From the NCBI RefSeq assembly GCF_000379665.1, contig NZ_KB903369.1, positions 62,202 through 126,201 on the forward strand: 64,000 nt of DNA, written 5' to 3'. This DNA comes from Butyricimonas synergistica DSM 23225. GTDB lineage: Bacteria > Bacteroidota > Bacteroidia > Bacteroidales > Marinifilaceae. This document shows positions 1-8,829 of the stretch, in pieces (the stretch's first letter is position 1; the number at the start of each line of letters is the position of its first letter). The notes under the pieces are model-generated. The model had not been told where the DNA came from. It saw nothing but the letters and a program-made list of their open reading frames with translations, and did no database searches. A program made the translations under genes and the position numbers.

Positions 1-1
1 T

Positions 2-1597
2 TCCGGCGAGGTGGTGAAGGCTCAAACCGTGGGCGACGAGCTTTGGGGAAAGCTTTCAGAGAAAGACAAACTAAACTCCACTTATTGGCCATTGTTACGC
101 TCGAGGGCACAATCCGTGGATGGCGAGGAGATGAAGTTCGTTTGCGCCAACCGGGACTATTTCGAGAAAGAAGTGGGGACGGAAGAGGTCGGCAAGTTGA
201 TTTACAATTCCTTCATAACAGAATTGAACATGATGATTGTCTACCAGTTGCCCGCCAAGAAGTACGAGAAAATCCCGGCCATTAAAGACTTGCTTGAAAA
301 CAACGATGTCCCCCGCAAAGAAGCTCTTTTGAAAATGGCCGAATTGGCTGAAGCCCGGAAAAATTACGACGAGAAAGGTTACTTGGACATCCTTGAGGCC
401 AATTTGAACGTGTGGGAGGATTCGGAAAAAAGAACGATATTCGAGGGGGCTAAATTGTTTATCTCGCTTGCCAACGGCAAAGAACAGACGAGAAGGCTCG
501 GGGAGATCGCTTTACGGGCTCAAGAAGCCGTGAAAGACGAGGTGGTTAAAGAAGGAATTATGAAAATCGGGTTAACATCCAGGAGAATGTCGGGAGATGA
601 CGGCGTGTATTGGGAAGATCTGCCATCACTGAAAGACGTTCTGGAACGTGCTTCTCTCGAGGGCAGGTGTGTGTGCCTGTATTTCCATAATGATGGTCAA
701 ACCTCCCGGCTCATAAATGAAAAATTATTCTCCCGGAAAGACGTGGGAGATTACATGAACAGGTTCTTTATAAACTATAAGATTCACGTCGGGGAAGGCG
801 AAGGTCCGAAACTTGCCAGAAGGTCCGGCGTCATCGTACCCAACGTGGTTGTCGTGCTCGATAAAGACGGGGATGTACGGCACCGGGTAACTAATCTCAT
901 GGACAGCAATTTTATTGAACGGATGAAAGAAACTTTCGACAATAATAAAGCTATCGGGGTACTCGAAACTAGATACAACATGGGGGATCGCAAGCCTGAA
1001 TTTATGCTGCAGTATTTGACGGCATTGATTAAGATTGCCAGTCCAAAAGCCCCGCTCGTTGCCGTGGAATTATTCGCCGCACTTGATGACGAGCAGAGGG
1101 TTTCTCCCGAATTTTGGGTGTTGTATCACCCTCGATTCTCCATGATCAGTTCGGATATGAAGAATTATTTGTTCTCGAATATTCAGGAATTTCGCGAGAA
1201 ATTAGGTGCCGAGAAAGTGGACGAGCTGGTAACCTACCAGATTAATTCGGACCTAAATCAAGTCCTTTATAATGCGAAAGCGAGAACTTCTGTCGAAGAT
1301 ATAGATAGGACGATACAATTCATCAAACAAAGTAAGTTACAGAATTCGGGACAATTAATTTGTTTGGCAAATATCGTCAAACTGTTTAAGAATAAGGTTT
1401 GCAGCGTTAAGGACTACAAGAAAGCAAGCAAAGGCATGAAGCCGGAAGGAATCCCGTTTGCGGATTTATATGCGAATATTCTCGCGATGGAGCCGGGGAG
1501 AACGGAAGAGTGGAACGCGTGGGGAAAAGAGATTGTGGATTCTCTTACAGATCCTCAATATATAGAGTGGTATAAAAAATTTCTTAACTTGAAGTAG
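2..1597 (+). CDS. Secreted thioredoxin-fold protein lacking CXXC (5' end outside window)
   Basis: The frame is open to the left edge, so the true start lies upstream. The first residues (VVKAQ) resemble the end of a signal peptide and match the VKAQ cleavage region of the related gene at 52378, so probably only about 20 residues are missing. A helical N-terminal region (about 1-200) is followed by a thioredoxin-like segment at roughly 205-310 (VCLYFHNDGQTSR, then VPNVVVVLDKDGDV). Where a redox thioredoxin has WCxxC, this protein has no cysteine, so disulfide exchange is unlikely. The remaining 200 residues are helical and unrecognised. The homologue at 52378 sits directly before a secreted metalloprotease, so this gene may end a similar locus to the left. 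The role is unknown; periplasmic location is inferred. An inverted repeat and a terminator follow. Confidence 0.75.
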   Translation, partial: SGEVVKAQTVGDELWGKLSEKDKLNSTYWPLLRSRAQSVDGEEMKFVCANRDYFEKEVGTEEVGKLIYNSFITELNMMIVYQLPAKKYEKIPAIKDLLENNDVPRKEALLKMAELAEARKNYDEKGYLDILEANLNVWEDSEKRTIFEGAKLFISLANGKEQTRRLGEIALRAQEAVKDEVVKEGIMKIGLTSRRMSGDDGVYWEDLPSLKDVLERASLEGRCVCLYFHNDGQTSRLINEKLFSRKDVGDYMNRFFINYKIHVGEGEGPKLARRSGVIVPNVVVVLDKDGDVRHRVTNLMDSNFIERMKETFDNNKAIGVLETRYNMGDRKPEFMLQYLTALIKIASPKAPLVAVELFAALDDEQRVSPEFWVLYHPRFSMISSDMKNYLFSNIQEFREKLGAEKVDELVTYQINSDLNQVLYNAKARTSVEDIDRTIQFIKQSKLQNSGQLICLANIVKLFKNKVCSVKDYKKASKGMKPEGIPFADLYANILAMEPGRTEEWNAWGKEIVDSLTDPQYIEWYKKFLNLK

Positions 1598-1636
1598 AAA
1601 TCGCTTTTCTTCAATTTAATGTCGTGAATAACATAT

Positions 1637-1844
1637 CCGGAGGGTGTGTCAAAACACACCCTCGGGTCTATAAGGTTGAAAAGTCCATAAAGTCGTAAGG
1701 TCGGAATCTTACAAATGTTATAGATGATCGCATTGATAATCAATAATCTGTATAATTTTTTGACTTTATAAACTTTCAGAACCGAAGGTTCGACTTTATG
1801 GACCTTATGGACCAGGAGGTGTGTTTTGACACACCTCCTTTTTT
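1637..1844. repeat. Inverted pair of REP-like hairpin elements
   Basis: Two related elements face each other. The left arm starts with the hairpin AGGGTGTGT (1641-1649)/ACACACCCT (1654-1662), then GGTCTATAAGGT and CATAAAGTCG. Read on the other strand, the right arm (1840 back to about 1790) has the same order: a GTGTGTCAAAACACAC hairpin, GGTCCATAAGGT, CATAAAGTCG. The left arm carries about 9 extra bases. A third copy lies at 52330-52375. This looks like a dispersed extragenic palindrome family; whether it is mobile or regulatory is not known. Confidence 0.7.
1814..1844 (+). terminator. Intrinsic terminator after the thioredoxin-fold gene
   Basis: A perfect 11-bp stem, AGGAGGTGTGT (1814-1824) with ACACACCTCCT (1829-1839), has a 4-base TTTG loop and is followed by a run of T. 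It is also the hairpin of the right-hand repeat element. Confidence 0.75.
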
Positions 1845-1934
1845 GTGTTTATAAAATTAGCCTAGCTTGCACGTGATCGGGATTTGGAGAAAATCCCATG
1901 TGAACCTAGGGAAATAAGGAGGTAATCCTAAATT

Positions 1935-1967
1935 AATTTCGGTACAATTTCGGATCAACTTCGGTGC
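1935..1967. repeat. Three tandem 11-bp repeats
   Basis: Units AATTTCGGTAC, AATTTCGGATC and AACTTCGGTGC lie end to end. The period is about one helical turn. Similar CAATTCCGG-type units with the same period occur in reverse orientation at 44053-44074, which suggests a shared repeat or binding-site family. Confidence 0.6.
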
Positions 1968-2156
1968 AAAGACCTTCGGGAGCGTTTTTGACACGTGAGT
2001 GAAGCACGAGTAAAATGAGAGGAACTCCTTATTCTCCCCTTAAAAGATTGGGTTTTGTGCGTAATTTCATTATTTTTAGCACGAATTTCGGGTTTACTCG
2101 TGAGGGAGATAGACTCGGGAATAAGTTGTGTTATATAGTATTTTAACTGTTTGAAA

Positions 2157-3389
2157 ATGATGAAAACTGTTTATATTTTATTGCTTGGAGGTGTATTCTT
2201 GGGAAATCCGTTTACTGCTTTTTCTCAGGTAAAAGCCTTAAAAACGTGGTTGGGAAAAGAGGCGGATGCCCGGAAACCATTGGATAAACTGGCTATTTAC
2301 GAGAAGGCGTTGACCCGGGAGAACGCGAAGGAAATGGCGGATTTATTATTCGAGGAGAAGTTGAAAGAGATCAAGGCGACTTACAAGCGAATGTGGGGAT
2401 TGAAGTGTTTCAAGCGGGAAGCCTTGCAGATGCCTTTCGATTACAAATTATTCGGCGAGAAACCGGAAGACGGCAGAAGTCTTTATATTTCTATGCATGG
2501 CGGGGGAAATGCCCCGGAAGCTTTGAACACGCAACAATGGAAAAATCAAATCCAATTGTACCAACCGGAGGAGGGCGTTTACGTGGCACCCCGGGCACCC
2601 TGGGATGACTGGAATATGTGGTTCAAACCGGGCTTGGATGAGTTTTTTGACGCGTTGATACAGACGGCAGTGGTGATGATGGACGTGAACCCGGATAAGG
2701 TATATTTGTTGGGATACTCGGCTGGTGGTGACGGCGTGTGGCGTATGGCACCCCGCATGGCAGACCGTTGGGCGGCGGCTTCCATGATGGCGGGACATCC
2801 GGGAGAGGCTTCCCAGGTGAATTTGAGGAACGTTCCTTTCATGATCTGGATGGGCGAGAACGATGCCGCTTATGACCGCAATAAACTGGCAGCAGTGAAA
2901 GGTTTGGTGATGGATTCGTTACATGCGGCTGACCCGGACGGGTATATTCACGAAACCCATATCGTGAAAGGAAAAGGACACTGGATGGATCAGGAAGACC
3001 GTGTTGCCATTCCCTGGATGGCAAAGTTCCGGCGCAATCCCTACCCGACGAAAGTGGTATGGAGGCAGGAGGAGGTGGTGATGCCTTCTCTCTATTGGTT
3101 AAGCGTTGACCCGAAGGAGGCAAAGCACGGGATGGTGGCAATAGTGGAAAAAGAGGGAAATACTTTCACGATATTGAAAAACGATTACAAGCGGTTGACA
3201 ATCCGGTTGAATGATGAATTGATTGACCTCGAGCAACCCGTGAAAATATTTTACAACGGGAATCAGATATTTAACGGTAAGGTGAAAAGAACATTGAAAA
3301 ACATCGCTCGTTCTATTGACGAAAGAGCGGATAAGCGTATGATTTTTAGTGCCGAACTGACAGTCGTTGATAACGAGAAGGTAGAATAA
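2157..3389 (+). CDS. Secreted alpha/beta hydrolase (esterase-like)
   Basis: The product is a 410-residue exported serine hydrolase, probably an esterase or peptidase of the alpha/beta-hydrolase fold. A signal peptide (MMKTVYILLLGGVFLG, cleavage near AFSQ) is followed by a helical stretch. The catalytic domain has an oxyanion-type HGGGN at about residue 114, the nucleophile elbow GYSAGG with Ser188, a likely acid Asp236 in GENDAAYD, and a likely base His275 in KGKGHW. The order is right for a catalytic triad. The C-terminal 100 residues look like a small beta domain. The ATG at 2157 is preferred over an in-frame TTG at 2151; the ATG at 2160 is equally possible. It appears to be a single-gene unit. 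The substrate cannot be read from the sequence. Confidence 0.85.
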   Translation: MMKTVYILLLGGVFLGNPFTAFSQVKALKTWLGKEADARKPLDKLAIYEKALTRENAKEMADLLFEEKLKEIKATYKRMWGLKCFKREALQMPFDYKLFGEKPEDGRSLYISMHGGGNAPEALNTQQWKNQIQLYQPEEGVYVAPRAPWDDWNMWFKPGLDEFFDALIQTAVVMMDVNPDKVYLLGYSAGGDGVWRMAPRMADRWAAASMMAGHPGEASQVNLRNVPFMIWMGENDAAYDRNKLAAVKGLVMDSLHAADPDGYIHETHIVKGKGHWMDQEDRVAIPWMAKFRRNPYPTKVVWRQEEVVMPSLYWLSVDPKEAKHGMVAIVEKEGNTFTILKNDYKRLTIRLNDELIDLEQPVKIFYNGNQIFNGKVKRTLKNIARSIDERADKRMIFSAELTVVDNEKVE

Positions 3390-3868
3390 GAATATTTTTA
3401 TAGGATGTATTGTTTGTGACATAGAATTTTCGTTTATTGAGTGAAAAGTCATCATTATGTTATTATCTTTTTGTTAGAGAAATAAAGGTTTATCTAATAA
3501 TGATGAAGTGGTGTAAACGATAGAATTAAGAAAACTTTTGTCAACAAATGTTTTGAATTTATCTGTTGTTGACTTATCGAACTTTGAGAGTGACGATTTG
3601 CCAAGAGTTTTGAAACGATTTGTTTCAAGTAGGATTATAATTTCGAGAGTTTTGACGTGTATTGTTGGTTGCGTTTAAGATTGCATCTTGTTATTTATCG
3701 AAATGTTAAAAATGAATTGTTCTAGGTATATACTAAAAAGATAAAGAATTAACAAAGAATTAATGTAGAATCCTTTTGAATAACAAAATGAGAAGTTTAA
3801 ATTTGCTGTTACAAAAATAGTGCGTGTTCTTCAAAGAACTTTTAAGGAAATGATTAAAACAATTAAAG
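3390..3868. other. AT-rich intergenic region with promoter
   Basis: 479 bases of AT-rich DNA with no open frame of interest. The only feature I can support is the promoter near its right end (3775-3805). No clear terminator for the hydrolase was found. Confidence 0.6.
3775..3805 (+). promoter_or_regulatory. Bacteroidetes-type promoter of the TldD-like gene
   Basis: TTTG (3775-3778) and TAAATTTG (3798-3805) are separated by 19 bases, matching the -33/-7 housekeeping pattern of Bacteroidetes. The predicted transcript starts near 3812 and leaves a leader of about 55 bases. Confidence 0.65.
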
Positions 3869-5569
3869 ATGAAAAAATTAGGATTAATTATTATTAGTTG
3901 CGTCCTTTCGCTGTTTGCCGTCCAAAAGACGTATGCACAAGCGCAGGATAAGTTGTTGCAGCTATTGAAAGAAGAGTTGGCAGCCGATATGCAAGAGCTG
4001 CAAAAACAGGAGAATCCTCCTTACCACATGAATTTCCGTGTCATGGATGATCGCACGGTGAGTATCTCCAGTGCTTTCGGGGCTACTATGCGTTCACAGG
4101 AACAACACGTGCGTTCTTTAGTACCGCAAATACGTGTAGGGGATGTAAACTTGGATAACTTTAAATATAACGCCATGGGTGCAGAACCAGACCGGAATGG
4201 GAATTACCGGATGGCTTACCTGGGATTGGATGACGAGAACGGGTTGGATGCAACTCGCCAGGCTATCTGGTACGAGGTAATTCAACGTTATAATTTCGCC
4301 GTGGAAGCTTACCAGCAAGCAAAGACTCAAAGCAAAGTAAGTGTTGCCGACGAGGATAAGGCGCCTTCTTTCTCCGAAGCCCCGGTAGAGAAATATTACG
4401 AGGCCCCGATCCCCGCTGAAAAACAAGCGATTGATAAAGAAGCTTGGGAAAAGAAATTAAATGAAGTTTCTGCCGCGTTCAAGAGTGAGCCTTTGTTGCA
4501 ATCGGGAGATGCCAGCTTGAATTTCCGCGTGTTACGGACTTATTTCGTGAACACGGAAGGTACGGAAGTGGTGCAAAACCGCACGTATGCCCGCATCATT
4601 ATCAGTGCTTCCATGAAAGCCGATGATGGTATGGAGTTACCGTTGAATATGTCTTATTTTGCTTACGAGTTGAAAGATCTTCCGGGTACGGACGTGATGA
4701 TCGCAGACGCAAAGAAGATGATCGAACGGTTGAGAGTGTTACGGACAGCCCCGGTGGTTGATCCTTATACGGGTCCGGCTTTGTTGTCAGGTCCTGCAAG
4801 TGGTGTTTTCTTCCATGAAATCTTTGGTCACCGTATCGAGGGTCACCGTTTGAAATCAGGTGGACAGACTTTCAAAAAGATGGTGGGCGAGTATGTATTG
4901 CCGAAGGAATTCCAAGTATATTGTGACCCGACCTTGCGTAGCTATGCAGGTGAAGAGTTGAACGGATTCTATTTATATGACGACCAAGGTATGAAAGCCC
5001 GCCGCGTGGATGTGGTGAAAGACGGTATCTTGAGAGAGTTTTTGATGAGCCGCGTGCCTTTGGATGGGTTCCCTAGCACGAACGGACACGCCCGTACTTC
5101 CGGTGGTGGTGATCCTGTATCGCGTCAGTCTAATCTGGTAGTGGAAACAATAGCCCCGAAAACGGAAGCCGAATTGCGCCAGATGCTGATCGAAGAGGCT
5201 AAAAAACAAGGGAAAGATTATGGTTATTATTTCAAAGAAGTAACGAGCGGTTTCACGTTGACCGGAGAAGGCGGTAGCTTGAACTCCTTTAACGTGACCC
5301 CGTTGGAAGTATTTCGGGTATATGTTGACGGACGCCCCGATGAGTTGGTTCGCGGAGTGGATTTGATCGGTACCCCGCTATCCATGTTCTCTAACATTGT
5401 ATGTGGTGGCGATACCCCGAGTGTATTCACGGGTGAGTGTGGAGCGGAATCCGGTTGGGTGCCTGTTACGGCAAGTTCCCCGATGATCCTAGTGAACAAG
5501 ATCGAGACTCAACGTCGTCAGAAATCTACGGATTTACCTCCTATTTTACCGGCACCGGGAAATAATTGA
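3869..5569 (+). CDS. Exported TldD-family zinc metalloprotease
   Basis: A 566-residue TldD/PmbA-family protein. Cytoplasmic TldD works with TldE (PmbA) as a peptidase that trims small peptides such as microcin precursors. This copy has a signal peptide (MKKLGLIIISCVLSLFAV, ending near TYAQA), so it should act in the periplasm or beyond. The metal motif HEIFGH is intact (His316, Glu317, His321), and a C-terminal cysteine (about Cys512, VCGGDTPSVF) sits where the family has its third ligand. The N-terminal 300 residues form the substrate-cage half. It is longer than E. coli TldD (about 480 residues), partly through the leader and an insert near residues 150-190. An 85-base gap separates it from the second family member, so the two are probably an operon and a heteromeric pair. 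Confidence 0.88.
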   Translation: MKKLGLIIISCVLSLFAVQKTYAQAQDKLLQLLKEELAADMQELQKQENPPYHMNFRVMDDRTVSISSAFGATMRSQEQHVRSLVPQIRVGDVNLDNFKYNAMGAEPDRNGNYRMAYLGLDDENGLDATRQAIWYEVIQRYNFAVEAYQQAKTQSKVSVADEDKAPSFSEAPVEKYYEAPIPAEKQAIDKEAWEKKLNEVSAAFKSEPLLQSGDASLNFRVLRTYFVNTEGTEVVQNRTYARIIISASMKADDGMELPLNMSYFAYELKDLPGTDVMIADAKKMIERLRVLRTAPVVDPYTGPALLSGPASGVFFHEIFGHRIEGHRLKSGGQTFKKMVGEYVLPKEFQVYCDPTLRSYAGEELNGFYLYDDQGMKARRVDVVKDGILREFLMSRVPLDGFPSTNGHARTSGGGDPVSRQSNLVVETIAPKTEAELRQMLIEEAKKQGKDYGYYFKEVTSGFTLTGEGGSLNSFNVTPLEVFRVYVDGRPDELVRGVDLIGTPLSMFSNIVCGGDTPSVFTGECGAESGWVPVTASSPMILVNKIETQRRQKSTDLPPILPAPGNN

Positions 5570-5654
5570 AAATGGAGAATTGAAAATTGAAAATGATGAT
5601 TTGCGAGAGAGGGGAAGTGAGTCGTAAATCTAAAATTTAAAATCTAAAATTGAA

Positions 5655-7307
5655 ATGAAATATATATTATCGATATTATTGTTTTTCCTGCTTGTTGCGC
5701 CGCTTGCCGCACAAAATGACCAAGATCGGGTGATCTTTAAAGCTATGCAGGATGAAATGCAACGGAACAAGGAACAGTTGGTGTTGCCGGGGATGCAGAG
5801 ACCTTATTATCTTTCTTATACTTTGGGACGTTACCGTAGTTTTGAAGTTCGTGCTTCATTAGGAGGTATTGTAAACGCTTACGAAACGCCTTGGAATTCT
5901 CAGGGTGCCGTACAAATGTTTTTGGGTAATGATGACCATAACAATGATTTTATTTACGGGTTCGCGGCTGCACAATTGCCGATGCCGGCGGATATAGATT
6001 ATGATGTTCTGCGTAGGAATTATTGGATGGGGTCGGATATCATGTATAAATGGTCTTTGCAGGCTGCCAACATGAAAGAATCTTATTTGAAAGCAAACCC
6101 GAGAAAACCGGAAGAGGCAGATTTGAAAGATCGTCAACGGGTTGAGCCTGTTACCAGAATCGAGAACGCGAAGAATGCTTACTCGGTGGATCTTCCCTCG
6201 TTGGAGAACGTGGCAAAAGAGTTATCCGCGATCTTTAAGGAATACAAGGATATATTCAATTCTTCCGTGACGATTAGCGGTTCGGATATCGAGATTTACA
6301 AGATGACGACGGACAGCGTGATTTTGAAAGAACCGATGAGATATACTAATTTGTATGCCTCTGCTTATGTTGTTACGGAGGATGGTATTCGTATTGATGA
6401 TGCTTATTCTATCTTGGTGGCTCGCCCAGAGGATTTACCTTCTATTGAAGATTTGAAAAAGGGAGTGAAGGCATTTGCCGAAAATTTGATTAAATTGAAA
6501 GATGCTCCGGTTATCACGGAATATTATGGTGGTCCGGTTTTATTTGAAGGAGGGGCTTGTTCAACCGTTTTCATGTCTAATTTGTTGAAGAAAGGGGCTC
6601 TTTTCGCTTATCGTAAGCCCGACACGGATCAAGTGCAGGCAATGAAAACTTTGAATGACCGCATGGGAATGAAGATTGTAGATTCTCGTTTGACAATCAA
6701 GAATTATTCTTCTTTGGATAAGTATAACGGAACTTCTTTGTTAGGGGCTTACACGATTGACGCGGAAGGTGTTGTCCCGCCGAAAGAGGTGACTTTAGTT
6801 GAAAACGGTATTTTCATGGGTATGTTGAACGGAAACGTTCCGGCTGTGAAAGCTCCCGAATCAACCGGTAGTTTGCGCTTCTCCCTGTCTTCTCGGAACG
6901 GTGCTTTTAATTTGGCTCCCGGAACAATACATATCAAAGCAGACAAGGGAACCAAGCCGGAGAAGATGAAGAGTGCTTTGATTAAAGCTGCCAAAGAGGA
7001 AGGTTTGAAATATGCTTATATTGTACGCAGTCTTGCCGGAAAGGCTTCTCGTATCTATCGGGTAGATTTGAAAGACGGAAGTGAGACTCAAGTGCGTTTC
7101 GGGGATGTAACCGGATTCACGTTACCTAACTTGAAACGTATGTTAGGAATTTCCAGCAAGGAAAATGTAAGTAACTATATTTTTAATGGTGAAGTGTTGT
7201 CTTCTATGATTTATCCCTCTTCTATTTTAGTGGAGAACATCGAAATCAACAAGTCTGACGTGAAGAAAGACAAAGAACAAGTATTGACTTTCCCGTTGCA
7301 GAAATAG
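5655..7307 (+). CDS. Exported PmbA/TldE-like partner protein
   Basis: A 550-residue TldD/PmbA homologue with a signal peptide (MKYILSILLFFLLVAPLAA, then QNDQ). It follows the TldD-like gene and shares its overall layout, including a C-terminal segment on conserved glycine-rich turns. The HExxxH motif is absent: the equivalent region reads GACSTVFMSNLLKKG. That is expected of the non-catalytic partner (TldE/PmbA) in the known heterodimer. I infer an exported TldD-TldE-type complex. The start at 5655 gives a clean leader. An intrinsic terminator follows at 7339. Confidence 0.85.
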   Translation: MKYILSILLFFLLVAPLAAQNDQDRVIFKAMQDEMQRNKEQLVLPGMQRPYYLSYTLGRYRSFEVRASLGGIVNAYETPWNSQGAVQMFLGNDDHNNDFIYGFAAAQLPMPADIDYDVLRRNYWMGSDIMYKWSLQAANMKESYLKANPRKPEEADLKDRQRVEPVTRIENAKNAYSVDLPSLENVAKELSAIFKEYKDIFNSSVTISGSDIEIYKMTTDSVILKEPMRYTNLYASAYVVTEDGIRIDDAYSILVARPEDLPSIEDLKKGVKAFAENLIKLKDAPVITEYYGGPVLFEGGACSTVFMSNLLKKGALFAYRKPDTDQVQAMKTLNDRMGMKIVDSRLTIKNYSSLDKYNGTSLLGAYTIDAEGVVPPKEVTLVENGIFMGMLNGNVPAVKAPESTGSLRFSLSSRNGAFNLAPGTIHIKADKGTKPEKMKSALIKAAKEEGLKYAYIVRSLAGKASRIYRVDLKDGSETQVRFGDVTGFTLPNLKRMLGISSKENVSNYIFNGEVLSSMIYPSSILVENIEINKSDVKKDKEQVLTFPLQK

Positions 7308-7338
7308 TCATTACATAAGATATTTAGAACACAGGATA

Positions 7339-7368
7339 TTGGCTCGCTTCACGGCGAGCCAATTTTTT
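7339..7368 (+). terminator. Intrinsic terminator after the TldD/PmbA-like pair
   Basis: A 9-bp stem, TTGGCTCGC (7339-7347) with GCGAGCCAA (7354-7362), is followed by six T. Confidence 0.85.
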
Positions 7369-7404
7369 ATGGTCTATCGTGAGAATGATTTTTATTTGAA
7401 CAGG

Positions 7405-7436
7405 GTTGATTATTTGATTTGCAATTATTATATTTG
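7405..7436 (+). promoter_or_regulatory. Bacteroidetes-type promoter of the AAA ATPase gene
   Basis: GTTG (7405-7408) and TATATTTG (7429-7436) are spaced by 20 bases. The predicted start of transcription is about 20 bases before the ATG at 7465. Confidence 0.6.
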
Positions 7437-7464
7437 CAATAATTGAAAATTAGATAATCTGGTA

Positions 7465-8619
7465 ATGAAAGCAAAGATCAGGAATCCATTTGTGATTAGC
7501 GGGTATGTTTCTGCTGAATATTTTTGTGACCGGGAGGTTGAGAGCGATGAACTTACACGGGCTTTTTTTAATGAACGTAATATGGTAATTGTGTCTCCAC
7601 GGCGTATGGGTAAGACCGGGCTGATAGAACATTGTTTTCATTATAAACGAACACAAGAAGAGTTCCACACGTTTTTTATCGATATTTATGCTACTGGTAC
7701 ATTAAAAGAGTTTGTGTTTGCTCTTGGCAAACATATTTTTGAAACGCTCAAGCCTAAGGGGAAGAAATTTGTCGAGCAATTCTTTACCATTATAAGTTCA
7801 TTGCGTCCGGCGTTTAAGTTGGATACGGTAAGCGGTCAGCCTGTTTTTGATATAGGGATTGGAGATATTAGACAACCGGAGTTGTCTCTCGAAGAGATTT
7901 TCAGGTATTTGGAAAAAGCGGATAGACGTTGTATCGTGGCTATTGACGAATTCCAGCAAATCGCTAAATATCCGGAAAGGAATGTAGAAGCCATGTTGCG
8001 TACCTATATTCAGAAGTGTAAAAATGCTAATTTTATATTTTCCGGTAGCCAACGACACATGATGCAGAATATGTTTTTTTCAGCATCGCGACCGTTTTAC
8101 CAGAGTGCGTCTCTTCTAAATCTTGAAGCAATAACGCTGGAACGTTACAAGGCATTTGTTCATTATCATTTTAACAAAGCGGGTAAAAAGATCTCTGACG
8201 AATGTATTGAACGGGTATATGACTTGTTGGAAGGTCACACCTGGTATATGCAGGTATTGTTCAATCGTTTTTACGAGCAATTGGAGCGAGGTGAAGATAT
8301 GACAATAGCACTTGCCGATCAGTTATTGCACTCTACGGTAGAGTCAAACAAGACCGTTTACCAGAGTATGGTGACTATGTTGTCTGAAAGACAAAAAGAG
8401 GTATTATTTGCTATGGCTAAAGAAGGTAAAGCCACGGAAATAACTTCAACGGAATTTATCAAGAAACATGGCTTACATTCCCCGAGTTCCGTGCAATCAG
8501 CGGTAAAACAATTGCTTGAGAAAGAATTTGTGACCAAGGAAGGTGTATTCTATTATGTTTATGATCGTTTCTTTGGACTTTGGTTAGCAGAAGCTTACGG
8601 AACGGGATATAGTCTTTAG
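7465..8619 (+). CDS. AAA family ATPase with C-terminal winged helix
   Basis: A 384-residue cytoplasmic ATPase of the archaeal-type/STAND-related group common in Bacteroidales. The P-loop reads SPRRMGKTGL (Lys50, Thr51); the Walker B strand reads CIVAIDEF (Asp161, Glu162). A likely sensor-1 stretch follows in NANFIFSGSQRH. The last 80 residues (from SERQKEVLFAMAKEG) look like a winged-helix domain ending in a short FGLWLAE tail. It has its own promoter and a terminator upstream, so it stands alone. Such proteins are usually annotated only as ATP-binding; the target is unknown. A regulatory or defence-related role is possible, but nothing nearby supports either. Confidence 0.85.
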   Translation: MKAKIRNPFVISGYVSAEYFCDREVESDELTRAFFNERNMVIVSPRRMGKTGLIEHCFHYKRTQEEFHTFFIDIYATGTLKEFVFALGKHIFETLKPKGKKFVEQFFTIISSLRPAFKLDTVSGQPVFDIGIGDIRQPELSLEEIFRYLEKADRRCIVAIDEFQQIAKYPERNVEAMLRTYIQKCKNANFIFSGSQRHMMQNMFFSASRPFYQSASLLNLEAITLERYKAFVHYHFNKAGKKISDECIERVYDLLEGHTWYMQVLFNRFYEQLERGEDMTIALADQLLHSTVESNKTVYQSMVTMLSERQKEVLFAMAKEGKATEITSTEFIKKHGLHSPSSVQSAVKQLLEKEFVTKEGVFYYVYDRFFGLWLAEAYGTGYSL

Positions 8620-8741
8620 CTTCTACGTTTTTAGCACAAAGATGCTTTTACTTGTTTGATGATATATTCTAGTAACTTATTGTTATTTATGGTCGGATGT
8701 GAGGGAATTTCGGGGAAGGGAGAGATTTTTTATCGTGGATA

Positions 8742-8772
8742 CTTGCGATTGGTGAGAAAAGTTGTAGTTTTG
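8742..8772 (+). promoter_or_regulatory. Housekeeping-type promoter of sigma gene 1
   Basis: CTTG (8742-8745) and TAGTTTTG (8765-8772) are spaced by 19 bases, fitting the -33/-7 pattern. The leader would be about 50 bases. Confidence 0.5.
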
Positions 8773-8829
8773 TGTTGAGAAGGTATAGAAGTGTATATGC
8801 GTTAGTCCGGAATGTAAAGTAATAGGATC

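Larger units (their letters stand above)
1598..2156. other. Intergenic region with hairpin repeat and 11-bp repeats
   Basis: No convincing gene is visible. The left half holds a long imperfect inverted repeat (1637-1844) whose right arm ends as an intrinsic terminator. The right half holds three tandem 11-bp units (1935-1967). I see no good TAnnTTTG promoter for the hydrolase that follows. Confidence 0.7.

Noticed and set aside
7421-7446. GCAATTATTA / GCAATAATTG as an operator before the AAA ATPase gene
   Set aside because: Low-complexity AT sequence overlapping the -7 element; symmetry is imperfect.
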